This document shows positions 1 to 5,345 of a stretch of 5,345 bases of DNA, one piece after another. The position numbers and the translations under genes were made by a program. The notes under the pieces are model-generated. The model saw nothing but the letters and a program-made list of their open reading frames with translations, had not been told where the DNA came from and made no database searches. The stretch covers positions 1-5,345 of the forward strand of contig QMTT01000077.1 in NCBI GenBank assembly GCA_003663565.1, given 5' to 3'. The DNA is from Thermoplasmata archaeon (GTDB lineage Archaea; Thermoplasmatota; B47-G6; B47-G6B; 47-G6). How positions within the stretch are numbered: position 1 is the first letter of the stretch; every line of letters starts with the position of its first letter.

Positions 1-80
1 AAGAGAAGAAAGAGGAGGAAAAGAAAGAAGAAACTTCAGAGGAAGAAGCTCTTGCTGGTCTTTCAGCACTCTTTGGTTGA
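1..80 (+). CDS. rpl12: Ribosomal protein P1 / L12 (archaeal stalk protein), C-terminal end only
   Basis: This is the last 25 codons of a gene that begins before the window, read in the frame starting at base 3 and ending with TGA at 78-80. The peptide is a run of Lys and Glu followed by EEEALAGLSALFG and the stop. A highly charged Glu/Lys linker capped by a hydrophobic GLSALFG-type tail is the signature of archaeal P1 (also called L12 or aL12), the stalk protein of the large ribosomal subunit. In that family the tail contacts translation GTPases such as aEF2 and aIF5B and the recycling factor aABCE1. The N-terminal dimerisation domain is outside the window. Reading the tail is direct; the identity rests on family knowledge and is firm despite the short piece. 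Confidence 0.9.
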   Translation, partial: EKKEEEKKEETSEEEALAGLSALFG

Positions 81-81
81 G

Positions 82-116
82 GTCTTTTCTCTTTTCTTCT
101 TGGATTATTTTTTAAG
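82..116 (+). terminator. T-rich terminator after the P1/L12 gene
   Basis: Directly after the stop codon come pyrimidine-rich tracts (about 84-99) and a run of T at 108-113. Archaeal RNA polymerase commonly stops at such U-rich tracts shortly downstream of highly expressed ribosomal genes, without needing a stable hairpin. No strong GC hairpin precedes it. Confidence 0.6.
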
Positions 117-148
117 TGTTTTGTTTTTCGTTAATTGTATATTATAGC

Positions 149-172
149 CTAGCTGTGATGTTCTTTAGCTAG
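149..172. repeat. Small perfect inverted repeat in the L12-hel308 intergenic region
   Basis: CTAGCT at 149-154 is the exact inverse of AGCTAG at 167-172, with 12 bases between them. It could form a 6-bp stem in RNA from either strand. No T-run follows it in either direction, so it is not a convincing terminator. No function can be assigned, and a 6-bp repeat can occur by chance. Confidence 0.3.
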
Positions 173-230
173 AGAAGCGGAGACCACTTTTACTCAGTAA
201 TGCTAATAAGGTTTATCTCTTAGATTCTTA

Positions 231-356
231 TATTTCATTTTTAGGACAATGAATACCATTCTGGTTATCCGTAACTTGTGTAACGAGCCCCACATCTTCG
301 CGCTTTAGTGTCCCCATTCTGGCTTGGGATTCCACATGTCGAGGACCGCCCCCTAA
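231..356 (-). other. GC-rich island: candidate structured RNA or tail relic of a TnpB-type mobile element
   Basis: Between about 246 and 353 the base composition jumps well above the AT-rich flanks. In AT-rich thermophile genomes this usually marks a structured RNA. On the minus strand a frame is open from 419 down to the TAA at 228-230. Its GC-rich part reads LGGGPRHVESQARMGTL and ends in GIHCPKNEI. The only ATG within the GC-rich part of this frame (315-317) would give just 29 residues. The motif CCATTCTGG occurs twice (256-264 and 314-322), and CCACAT also occurs twice (290-295 and 332-337). A TATA-like box on the minus strand at about 376-383 would place the transcript start near the island's edge. 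The Gly/Arg/Pro-rich frame over RNA-like sequence recalls the C-terminal tails of OrfB/TnpB proteins, where the gene end overlaps the omega RNA, but no zinc finger or RuvC motif remains. Strand and nature are unresolved; the plus strand has a T5 run at 376-380 that could end a transcript in that direction. It matches no SRP, RNase P or 5S RNA signature that I know. Confidence 0.35.
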
Positions 357-375
357 TGATATAAGCCCTAAAATG

Positions 376-385
376 TTTTTAAATT
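376..385 (-). promoter_or_regulatory. Possible minus-strand TATA box facing the GC-rich island
   Basis: Read on the minus strand this site is AATTTAAAAA, close to the archaeal TATA consensus. Its centre lies about 26 bases upstream of position 354, where the GC-rich island begins. That is the normal TATA-to-start distance in archaea. A good BRE is not obvious, and AT-rich matches are common by chance in this intergenic region. Confidence 0.35.
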
Positions 386-455
386 GCAAGGGATAGTAAA
401 TGTTGAATTTAACGCTTTTTTACAGCGTATGAAATAGTCCTAACCGTGATTATAT

Positions 456-472
456 TGGAAAATATTTAAATG
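456..472 (+). promoter_or_regulatory. BRE/TATA promoter of the hel308-pina-cgi121 unit
   Basis: The core is TGGAAAATATTTAAATG: a purine-rich BRE (GGAAA) directly followed by the TATA box ATATTTAAAT at 462-471. The normal spacing puts the transcript start at about 490-495, which leaves a leader of roughly 35-50 bases before the likely hel308 starts at 530 or 542. The first in-frame ATG (470) lies inside the TATA box, so it cannot be on this transcript. An almost identical core occurs at the right end of the window (5324-5340). Confidence 0.75.
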
Positions 473-541
473 TTTTGTTTGTTGCTATCTATTAAACAGC
501 ACAGCCCAAATAAAATATTAACCCAAAAGATGTGGTCATCT

Positions 542-2653
542 ATGGAAAACAATGACATATTGAAGATCATTAAGGAAATCTTTGGCATAAGAGAACTTTA
601 TTATTATCAGAAAAAAGCTCTGCCATGTGTTTTGGAAGGAAGGAATGTAATTGTCGCAGCACCCACTGCTGCTGGCAAAACAATCATAGGGTACATAGGA
701 ATAGTAAACTCTTTACTCTTAGGGAAAAGAGCAATATATTTAACACCTCTTAAGACTCTTGCAGAAGAAAAGTATAGAGAGCTAAAAGAGCTGGAAAGAC
801 TGGGGTATATTACCACGATATCCACTGGAGATTATGACAAGGTTGAAAAGGAAGTATATAAAAGCGATGTGGTAGTCTGTACATATGAGAAATTTGACTC
901 AATGCTCAGACACGACAAAAATATTCTGAATAACGTAGGCACACTCGTTGCAGATGAAATTCATATGGTGGGTGACCCTGAAAGGGGGCCTGCGTTGGAA
1001 ATATCACTTACAAAGACTCTTCTGAACGAGGGTACCCAGATAATTGGACTTTCTGCCACTATGCCAAACGGGGAAGATCTTGCAAAGTGGTTAGATGCTG
1101 TATATATTCATACAGACTGGAGACCCGTGAAACTTTATAAGGGAATACATTACAAGGACAAAATAATATTATATGATGGTTCAGAACCTATAGACTACAT
1201 ATCCCTAGAAGGCCCAGATATAACACATCTATTAAAGTATTTTCTAGAGAATAAAGGACAAGCACTTATTTTTGTGAATGCAAGGAATAGAGCAGAAAAT
1301 TTAGCAAATAAGCTCTCAGATTTTGCATCTAAGTATGTGGATCCTGCATCGATACTTAAAAATGTCTCAGGTCTTTCAAAGGAGATATCCCGTGATGGTA
1401 TTACTGAGCTTGAGAGGAAAGACTATCAGTTAATGTTAAAGGGTATAGCATTTCATCATGCAGGGTTAAGTTTAGCTGCAAGAAGTACTATAGAACATGC
1501 GTTCCTAAGAAACATAATAAAGATAATCGTTGCAACACCAACACTTGCAGCGGGTTGTAACCTTCCAGCGAGGGTATCCATAGTTTTAGACGTATATCGT
1601 TATGGAAAGTATGGTATTGACCTTATTTCAAGGAGAGAAGTAGAACAGATGATCGGTAGAGCTGGCAGACCACAATATGACAAAGAAGGTTATGGTTTAA
1701 TACATGCGAGTACACAAAGATCATTAGAAGAGATCTATCATAAGTATTTTGTAACTCCAATGGAGCCCGTTTATTCGAACTTATCCAATAGAAGGGCTCT
1801 TAGGGCATATACTCTTTCTTTTGTTGTTGAAAGGCCACAAACATATAACTCTATTATAGAACTTTTCAGTAAGACCTTTTTTGGGTGGATATTTGGTGTA
1901 GAAAAAATCAGAGATGTACTTAGCAATATATTGACGTACCTTCTGATGGAAGACTTCATTAAACATAATGCTGGCAGATATGAACCCACACCCCTTGGAA
2001 AGCGCGTTTCTGAGCTGTATATAGACCCTTTAACTGCCGCAGAATTTAAGAGGTTCATAGAGGAGTGCCCCTCAAGACCTTTGCCACACCCTATTGAAGT
2101 ATTCTATGTTATCTCAAGGACTCCCGACATGAACATACGTTTGACACCAAGCAGGTCAAGGATTTCATATATTCTCGAGAAGATAGAAGAGGATGAAGTA
2201 CTTTCTGAAGTGTTTTCACGTAGAGAGATAGAAAGTGATGATGACATTAGGGCTCTTTTTGTGGCATTTATTTTGAATGATTGGATAAATGAAATGCCTG
2301 AAAGTATTCTGTATGAAAAATGGAACATTGGAATTGGTGATTTAAGGGTGCTCACGAACACTGCTGAGTGGCTAGTATATTCACTTGCAGAAATCTCGCG
2401 TATGTTAGGATCTCCTCTATACGATTACTTTGTAGGTCTTACATTTAGGGTTAAGTATGGTGTCAAGGAGGAGCTAATTCCCCTAGTTGTCCTCAGAAAC
2501 GTTGGAAGGAAGAGAGCTAGAGAAATGTATAAAGTTGGAATAAAATCTCCAAGAGATATTGTTAAAATTGGGATATCTGGCCTTAAAAGGATTCCAGGGA
2601 TAGGAGATGAGCTTGCGAAAGTTATATATGAGGAAGCTTTAAAATTCACCTGA
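542..2653 (+). CDS. hel308: Hel308 (Hjm) Ski2-family superfamily 2 DNA helicase
   Basis: An ATP-dependent 3'-5' DNA helicase that in this family unwinds lagging strands at stalled forks and processes Holliday-junction-like DNA. Numbered from ATG 542 (703 residues): Q-motif Gln23, Walker A APTAAGKT 40-47, DEIH 138-141, SAT 171-173, motif IV around ALIFVN 241-246, HHAG near 305-308, ATPTLAAGCNLP 331-342 and motif VI QMIGRAGRP 369-377. A winged helix and the ratchet domain follow (ELYIDPLTAAEF, TPDM, DWINEMPE, TAEWLVYS). A helix-hairpin-helix domain closes the protein, with the family's RxRAR-like element at 656-660 (RKRAR) and PGIG near 685-688. About 700 residues is the usual family length, so it looks intact. 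The upstream ATG at 470 overlaps the TATA box and is excluded. ATG 530 (707 residues) is as plausible as 542; neither has a clear Shine-Dalgarno site. No PIP-like tail follows the HhH. It is the first gene of the cluster with the PIN-ATPase and cgi121. Confidence 0.95.
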   Translation: MENNDILKIIKEIFGIRELYYYQKKALPCVLEGRNVIVAAPTAAGKTIIGYIGIVNSLLLGKRAIYLTPLKTLAEEKYRELKELERLGYITTISTGDYDKVEKEVYKSDVVVCTYEKFDSMLRHDKNILNNVGTLVADEIHMVGDPERGPALEISLTKTLLNEGTQIIGLSATMPNGEDLAKWLDAVYIHTDWRPVKLYKGIHYKDKIILYDGSEPIDYISLEGPDITHLLKYFLENKGQALIFVNARNRAENLANKLSDFASKYVDPASILKNVSGLSKEISRDGITELERKDYQLMLKGIAFHHAGLSLAARSTIEHAFLRNIIKIIVATPTLAAGCNLPARVSIVLDVYRYGKYGIDLISRREVEQMIGRAGRPQYDKEGYGLIHASTQRSLEEIYHKYFVTPMEPVYSNLSNRRALRAYTLSFVVERPQTYNSIIELFSKTFFGWIFGVEKIRDVLSNILTYLLMEDFIKHNAGRYEPTPLGKRVSELYIDPLTAAEFKRFIEECPSRPLPHPIEVFYVISRTPDMNIRLTPSRSRISYILEKIEEDEVLSEVFSRREIESDDDIRALFVAFILNDWINEMPESILYEKWNIGIGDLRVLTNTAEWLVYSLAEISRMLGSPLYDYFVGLTFRVKYGVKEELIPLVVLRNVGRKRAREMYKVGIKSPRDIVKIGISGLKRIPGIGDELAKVIYEEALKFT

Positions 2654-2675
2654 GGATTAATAAGTACACAACTCA

Positions 2676-2697
2676 CCTTCCATTTCGGTAATGAAGG
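2676..2697 (+). other. Intergenic hairpin between hel308 and the PIN-ATPase gene
   Basis: CCTT and CATT on the left pair with AATG and AAGG on the right, giving an 8-bp stem with one bulged C and the 5-base loop TCGGT. It begins 23 bases after the hel308 stop and ends about 20 bases before the Shine-Dalgarno site of the next gene. No T-run follows, so a terminator is unlikely. It could be an RNA-processing or stability element of a shared mRNA, or chance. Confidence 0.35.
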
Positions 2698-2717
2698 GAT
2701 CATGTTCAAGGTATCAG

Positions 2718-2723
2718 GGTGAT
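2718..2723 (+). promoter_or_regulatory. Shine-Dalgarno site of the PIN-ATPase gene
   Basis: GGTGAT is an exact match to the complement of the archaeal 16S rRNA 3' end (AUCACCUCC). It lies five bases before ATG 2729. This strong site fixes the start of the gene and fits an internal gene of a polycistronic mRNA. No convincing TATA box lies in the 75-base gap. Confidence 0.75.
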
Positions 2724-2728
2724 ATATT

Positions 2729-4603
2729 ATGGTAATTCCTGGGCTTAAATCAAAATATCTTGTGAGTAATGAAGATTTGAAAGGAGCCATTTGGGTACCT
2801 GATACTAGTGTGATAATAAGCGGAGGAATCCTAGAGTTGCTAAAGAAAGTACGCCCATCGAAGATCGTAATTCATAATGCAGTGTTAGATGAACTGCAAG
2901 CACAGGCAAACATGAAGAGAGAAACTGGTTTTGAAGGGCTTGCAAACCTTGTAAGGCTAAGAGAAACATGTGAAAGCGAAGGTATTGTACTGGAATTCTA
3001 TGGAGAGAGACCAAGCTATGAAGATATACTTCTCGCGAAGAAGGGGTCTATAGATTCCATAATAAGAGACTCTGTGATGGAACTTAATGGCGTGCTTGTA
3101 ACGTCAGATAAAGTTCAGGCACTATCAGCCATCTCAAAAGGAATAAAGACATATTATGTTGAAACAAAGAGAAAGGGTAGGCTAAGGATATTTGACTTCT
3201 TCACTATAAACACGATGTCTGTCCACCTAAAAGTGAATGCCCTACCGCATGCTAAGATAGGAAGTCCCGGAAACTTCAAGCTGGTCAAAATAAGAGACAC
3301 ACCGTTTACAATGGAAGAATTTGAGCAGATCGTTAGGGAGCTTATGGAGGAAGTTGGTAGAAATCCAAAGGCATTCCTTGAGATAGATTATGGGGGAGCT
3401 ACAGTACTTCAAATAGAAGATCTAAGGATTGCAATCACAAGACCTCCCTTCTCTGACGGCCCTGAGATAACTGCAGTGAGGCCCATAGCGAAAGTGTCAC
3501 TCGACGACTATAATATGCATGAAGAACTAAAAAAGAGAATAGTTGAGAAACAGAGGGGTATTCTCATAGCAGGACCACCAGGTGCGGGAAAAAGCACATT
3601 AGCACAAGCTATTGCAGAATATCTTAAGGATAATGGATACATAGTCAAAACAATGGAGGATCCAAGAGACCTTCAGGTATCTGAGGAGATAACACAATAT
3701 ACTAGACTAAAGGGTAGTATGGCAAAAACTGCTGAGATACTGCTTTTAGTGAGACCTGACTATACGATCTATGATGAGCTCAGACGCACAGAGGACTTCC
3801 AGGTATTTGCAGACATGAGATTGGCTGGAGTGGGTATGATAGGAGTGACACACGCCACGAGGGCTGTAGATGCTATCCAAAGGCTTATTGGGAGAGTAGA
3901 GCTTGGAGTGATACCTCAGGTAGTGGATACAGTGATATTTGTTGAAGGAGGCAAGATCACAAAGGTTTACACATTGAGGTACACAGTGAAGGTACCTACA
4001 GGTATGCATGAAGAAGATTTAGCAAGACCTGTCATAGAAATAAGAGATTTTGTCACTGATGAGCTTGAATATGAAATATATTCCTTTGGAGAAGAAGTAG
4101 TCGTAATGCCAATAAAGGAGATTGGTAGAGGTCCAGAGGAAGGCGTGTTTAAGATAGCAAAGGAAGAAATAGAGAAAAAACTTAGGAGGAAGCTGAAGAT
4201 GCCATTTACTATCGAAGTGGTTTCAGAGAAGCTCGTAAAGCTATACGTTCCTCCAAGAGAAATACCAAAGGTCATTGGAAAGAACGGGAGGAATATAGAA
4301 CAGTTGGAGAAATATCTTGGAGTGAGCATAGATGTTGTGCCTCTTACAGAGTTCTCAGGTGAAAAAGCATTGCCACCTAATGCGATAAGGGCTGAACCAG
4401 CGTTTACTGGAAAGAGCATAATAATAGATGTAGGTAAGGACTATGCAGGAAGACAAGTGGAGATATACATTGGAGATAGGCATGTCCTCACAGCTATTGT
4501 CGGGAGTAAGGGTATGGTAAGGATAAAGAGGAATACTAACATAGGGGCACTTATTGAGGAGGCAATGGAGAATGGTATTCCGATATACTATCGGGTCATA
4601 TAA
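2729..4603 (+). CDS. pina: PIN domain - ATPase - KH domain protein (PINA-type branch-migration ATPase)
   Basis: A 624-residue, three-part protein. Residues 20-150 form a PIN domain with acidic residues at the expected places: Asp25 (VPDTSV), Glu55 (LDELQ), Asp109 (SIDSIIRD) and Asp127 (VTSDK). The centre is a VirB11/PilT-like secretion-type ATPase with Walker [10 protein letters not shown] 282-290, an acidic Walker B-like pair Asp349-Glu350 (IYDELR), then [20 protein letters not shown] and a [10 protein letters not shown] strand. A KH domain has its GKNG loop at 517-520. A basic beta-rich tail of about 70 residues ends the protein. The order matches PINA of Sulfolobus islandicus, reported as a hexameric ATPase that promotes Holliday junction branch migration and interacts with the resolvase Hjc. 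Despite the PilT-like core there is no membrane segment, and it should not be called a pilus ATPase. It follows hel308 by 75 bases and abuts cgi121. Domain calls are read directly; the role is transferred from the family. Confidence 0.9.
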   Translation: MVIPGLKSKYLVSNEDLKGAIWVPDTSVIISGGILELLKKVRPSKIVIHNAVLDELQAQANMKRETGFEGLANLVRLRETCESEGIVLEFYGERPSYEDILLAKKGSIDSIIRDSVMELNGVLVTSDKVQALSAISKGIKTYYVETKRKGRLRIFDFFTINTMSVHLKVNALPHAKIGSPGNFKLVKIRDTPFTMEEFEQIVRELMEEVGRNPKAFLEIDYGGATVLQIEDLRIAITRPPFSDGPEITAVRPIAKVSLDDYNMHEELKKRIVEKQRGILIAGPPGAGKSTLAQAIAEYLKDNGYIVKTMEDPRDLQVSEEITQYTRLKGSMAKTAEILLLVRPDYTIYDELRRTEDFQVFADMRLAGVGMIGVTHATRAVDAIQRLIGRVELGVIPQVVDTVIFVEGGKITKVYTLRYTVKVPTGMHEEDLARPVIEIRDFVTDELEYEIYSFGEEVVVMPIKEIGRGPEEGVFKIAKEEIEKKLRRKLKMPFTIEVVSEKLVKLYVPPREIPKVIGKNGRNIEQLEKYLGVSIDVVPLTEFSGEKALPPNAIRAEPAFTGKSIIIDVGKDYAGRQVEIYIGDRHVLTAIVGSKGMVRIKRNTNIGALIEEAMENGIPIYYRVI

Positions 4604-4604
4604 C

Positions 4605-5090
4605 ATGCTGATAATACCATTTGAGTCCGAGAAAAGTCCTAAAGAGATCTTTGAATCCCTCAAAATGCTCATTGGAGAGAACTTTACAGTGTTGGATGGA
4701 AGTAAGCCTTATACTTATAGACAGATATTTCTTGCTTACATAATGGCAAAAAGGGCATTTGCTAGAAGAAAAAACATATCAAAGAGCCTTGGGCTTGAAA
4801 TGCTCTTATACCTTTCAGGGACAAGACAGATACGCGAAGCTATAAAAATCTTTGGGTATAAAGGAGGTAAAGGGGTTCTTGTGCTTTGGAATACTAACAA
4901 CGATGAACATATTCTTGAGATAATGAAAAAAATAACTACCTTGATTAAAGGATCATTAATTAAACCAAACATAGATTACCTTGTCGAGAGTGGTTATTCA
5001 CGAGACATTGCAAAGAGGTATACGGAAGCTGGACTTGAAGAGCTATTAATGTTGGAGTTATTGACATTACTAGAAGTTGAGGAGTCATAA
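4605..5090 (+). CDS. cgi121: KEOPS complex subunit Cgi121
   Basis: A 161-residue protein of the Cgi121/TPRKB family. The most diagnostic stretch is residues 62-80, LGLEMLLYLSGTRQIREAI, matching the family's conserved E-x-L-x-YLSG-x-RQI-xx-AI motif. It is followed by GYKGGKGVLVLW, a beta strand, and a helical C-terminus. In KEOPS (Kae1, Bud32, Cgi121, Pcc1), which makes t6A at position 37 of tRNAs reading ANN codons, Cgi121 binds Bud32 and holds the 3' CCA end of the tRNA. ATG 4605 was chosen because it begins one base after the upstream stop, suggesting translational coupling, and because homologues start close to the first beta strand. GGTCAT at 4594-4599 is a one-mismatch Shine-Dalgarno at the same five-base spacing as in the preceding gene. 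An in-frame ATG at 4572, nine bases after GAGGAGG, would add 11 residues and is less likely. Cytoplasmic, no signal or membrane segment. Confidence 0.92.
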   Translation: MLIIPFESEKSPKEIFESLKMLIGENFTVLDGSKPYTYRQIFLAYIMAKRAFARRKNISKSLGLEMLLYLSGTRQIREAIKIFGYKGGKGVLVLWNTNNDEHILEIMKKITTLIKGSLIKPNIDYLVESGYSRDIAKRYTEAGLEELLMLELLTLLEVEES

Positions 5091-5093
5091 TTT

Positions 5094-5098
5094 AAAAA
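5094..5098 (-). terminator. Oligo-T terminator of the tRNA-Arg gene
   Basis: On the minus strand a run of five T follows the encoded CCA after one intervening A and T. Short T-runs just after the CCA are the usual end of archaeal tRNA transcription. It lies in the nine-base gap between the cgi121 stop and the tRNA. Confidence 0.5.
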
Positions 5099-5099
5099 T

Positions 5100-5176
5100 T
5101 GGTGCCCCCGCCGGGATTTGAACCCGGGTCACGGGCTCCGCAGGCCCACAGGATATCCAGGCTACCCCACGGGGGC
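5100..5176 (-). tRNA. tRNA-Arg (anticodon GCG), CCA encoded
   Basis: The minus strand folds as a full cloverleaf. The 7-bp acceptor stem GCCCCCG/CGGGGGC spans 5176-5170 and 5110-5104. The D-arm loop contains GG, and the anticodon stem is TGGGC/GCCCG around the loop CTGCGGA. A 4-base variable region TGAC follows, then the T-arm CCGGG-TTCAAAT-CCCGG. T33 is followed by GCG and a purine (G37), so the anticodon is GCG, reading CGC and CGU arginine codons. The discriminator A is at 5103, and CCA is encoded at 5102-5100. No intron interrupts the anticodon loop. The very high GC of the stems in AT-rich DNA points to growth at high temperature. Confidence 0.95.
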
Positions 5177-5200
5177 GAGGCGTTTTAACATTTTCCTCGA

Positions 5201-5208
5201 ATTTAAAT
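5201..5208 (-). promoter_or_regulatory. TATA box of the tRNA-Arg gene
   Basis: ATTTAAAT reads the same on both strands. Its centre is about 28 bases upstream of the mature tRNA 5' end (5176), so transcription would start within a few bases of the mature end and leave almost no 5' leader. Confidence 0.65.
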
Positions 5209-5219
5209 AGTATACATGG

Positions 5220-5225
5220 TTTTTT
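5220..5225 (+). terminator. Possible plus-strand T-run ending the hel308-pina-cgi121 transcript
   Basis: Six T's at 5220-5225, on the plus strand just past the convergent tRNA, are the first long T-run after cgi121. If transcription ends here, the mRNA would carry an antisense copy of the tRNA. The call rests only on the T-run. Confidence 0.25.
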
Positions 5226-5323
5226 ATTAGTTATCCTATTCCTTTAATCAACCTACATAGTAGTTAAGAATATAGATGCCGTTTCTAATTGTTCTTCTTT
5301 TTGTGTAATTTCGTAGAAAATAA

Positions 5324-5340
5324 TGGAAAATATATAAAAG
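5324..5340 (+). promoter_or_regulatory. Promoter core for a gene beyond the right edge
   Basis: TGGAAAATATATAAAAG combines a BRE (GGAAAA) with the TATA box TATATAAAAG. The transcript start would fall about 20 bases past the window end, so a plus-strand gene probably begins just outside. The rest of 5209-5323 is AT-rich and shows nothing I can assign. Confidence 0.65.
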
Positions 5341-5345
5341 TGTTG

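Noticed and set aside
270..284. CRISPR-like or tandem repeats suggested by GTAAC/GTTA copies near 264-284
   Set aside because: The units are only 4-5 bases, occur two or three times, and lack regular spacing. No CRISPR array or cas gene is present.
140..360. Box C/D sRNA: GTGATG near 155 and TAATGAT near 354 look like box C
   Set aside because: No CTGA box D is found at the right distance on the same strand, and no C'/D' pair is present.
1646..1690. Hel308 motif VI QMIGRAGRPQYD resembles that of eukaryotic Brr2 and Mer3
   Set aside because: Other archaeal Hel308 proteins, such as the Pyrococcus enzyme, have closely similar wording here, so it is normal variation and not evidence of transfer.
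3500..4000. Pilus or secretion ATPase, suggested by the VirB11/PilT-like core
   Set aside because: The N-terminal PIN domain, C-terminal KH domain, hel308 context and lack of membrane partner genes point to PINA instead.
4554..4604. Upstream extension of cgi121, starting at TTG 4554 or ATG 4572 with GAGGAGG before it
   Set aside because: The purine stretch encodes Glu-Glu-Ala in the preceding gene, and the extra residues do not resemble family N-termini. ATG 4605, one base after the stop, fits better.
607..4972. Minus-strand open frames of 60-150 codons inside hel308, the PIN-ATPase gene and cgi121
   Set aside because: They lie opposite strongly conserved plus-strand genes, have Ser/Leu/Ile-rich compositions typical of antisense shadows, and lack recognisable motifs or promoters.
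5100..5176. The tRNA as an attachment site for an integrated element
   Set aside because: No second copy of a tRNA 3' end and no integrase gene are visible in the window.

Overview
The window looks like a stretch of an AT-rich hyperthermophilic archaeal chromosome, most likely Thermoproteota (crenarchaeal type). The reasons are a ribosomal P1/L12 protein with the archaeal charged tail and terminal GLSALFG motif, archaeal BRE/TATA promoters, a very GC-rich intronless tRNA in AT-rich DNA, and three archaeal-type proteins: Hel308, a PIN-ATPase-KH protein (PINA type) and Cgi121. I cannot name the genus.

Layout. 1-80 is the 3' end of the P1/L12 gene, followed by a T-rich terminator. 81-529 holds no conventional gene. 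Inside it, about 246-356 is a sharply bounded GC-rich island with a TATA-like box facing it on the minus strand and a minus-strand reading frame through it. It could be a structured RNA or a relic of a mobile element, and is the least explained part of the window. 456-472 is the promoter of the next gene.

530/542-2653 encodes the Ski2-family helicase Hel308 (Hjm). After a 75-base gap with a small hairpin and a strong Shine-Dalgarno site, 2729-4603 encodes a 624-residue PIN-ATPase-KH protein, recognised as PINA, the branch-migration ATPase described in Sulfolobus islandicus. One base later, 4605-5090 encodes Cgi121, the tRNA-binding subunit of the KEOPS complex. All three are on the plus strand and look like one transcription unit. 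A convergent minus-strand tRNA-Arg(GCG), with its CCA encoded, begins only nine bases beyond the cgi121 stop. The window ends on another promoter core that is almost identical to the hel308 promoter.

How the genes fit together. Hel308 and PINA both act on stalled forks and Holliday junctions and are reported to work with the resolvase Hjc. Cgi121 belongs to t6A tRNA modification, a complex also linked to genome maintenance. The cluster therefore joins fork and recombination processing to KEOPS. I found no wholly new multi-gene system. The best leads for novelty are the GC-rich island and the possibility that PINA keeps an active PIN nuclease site.
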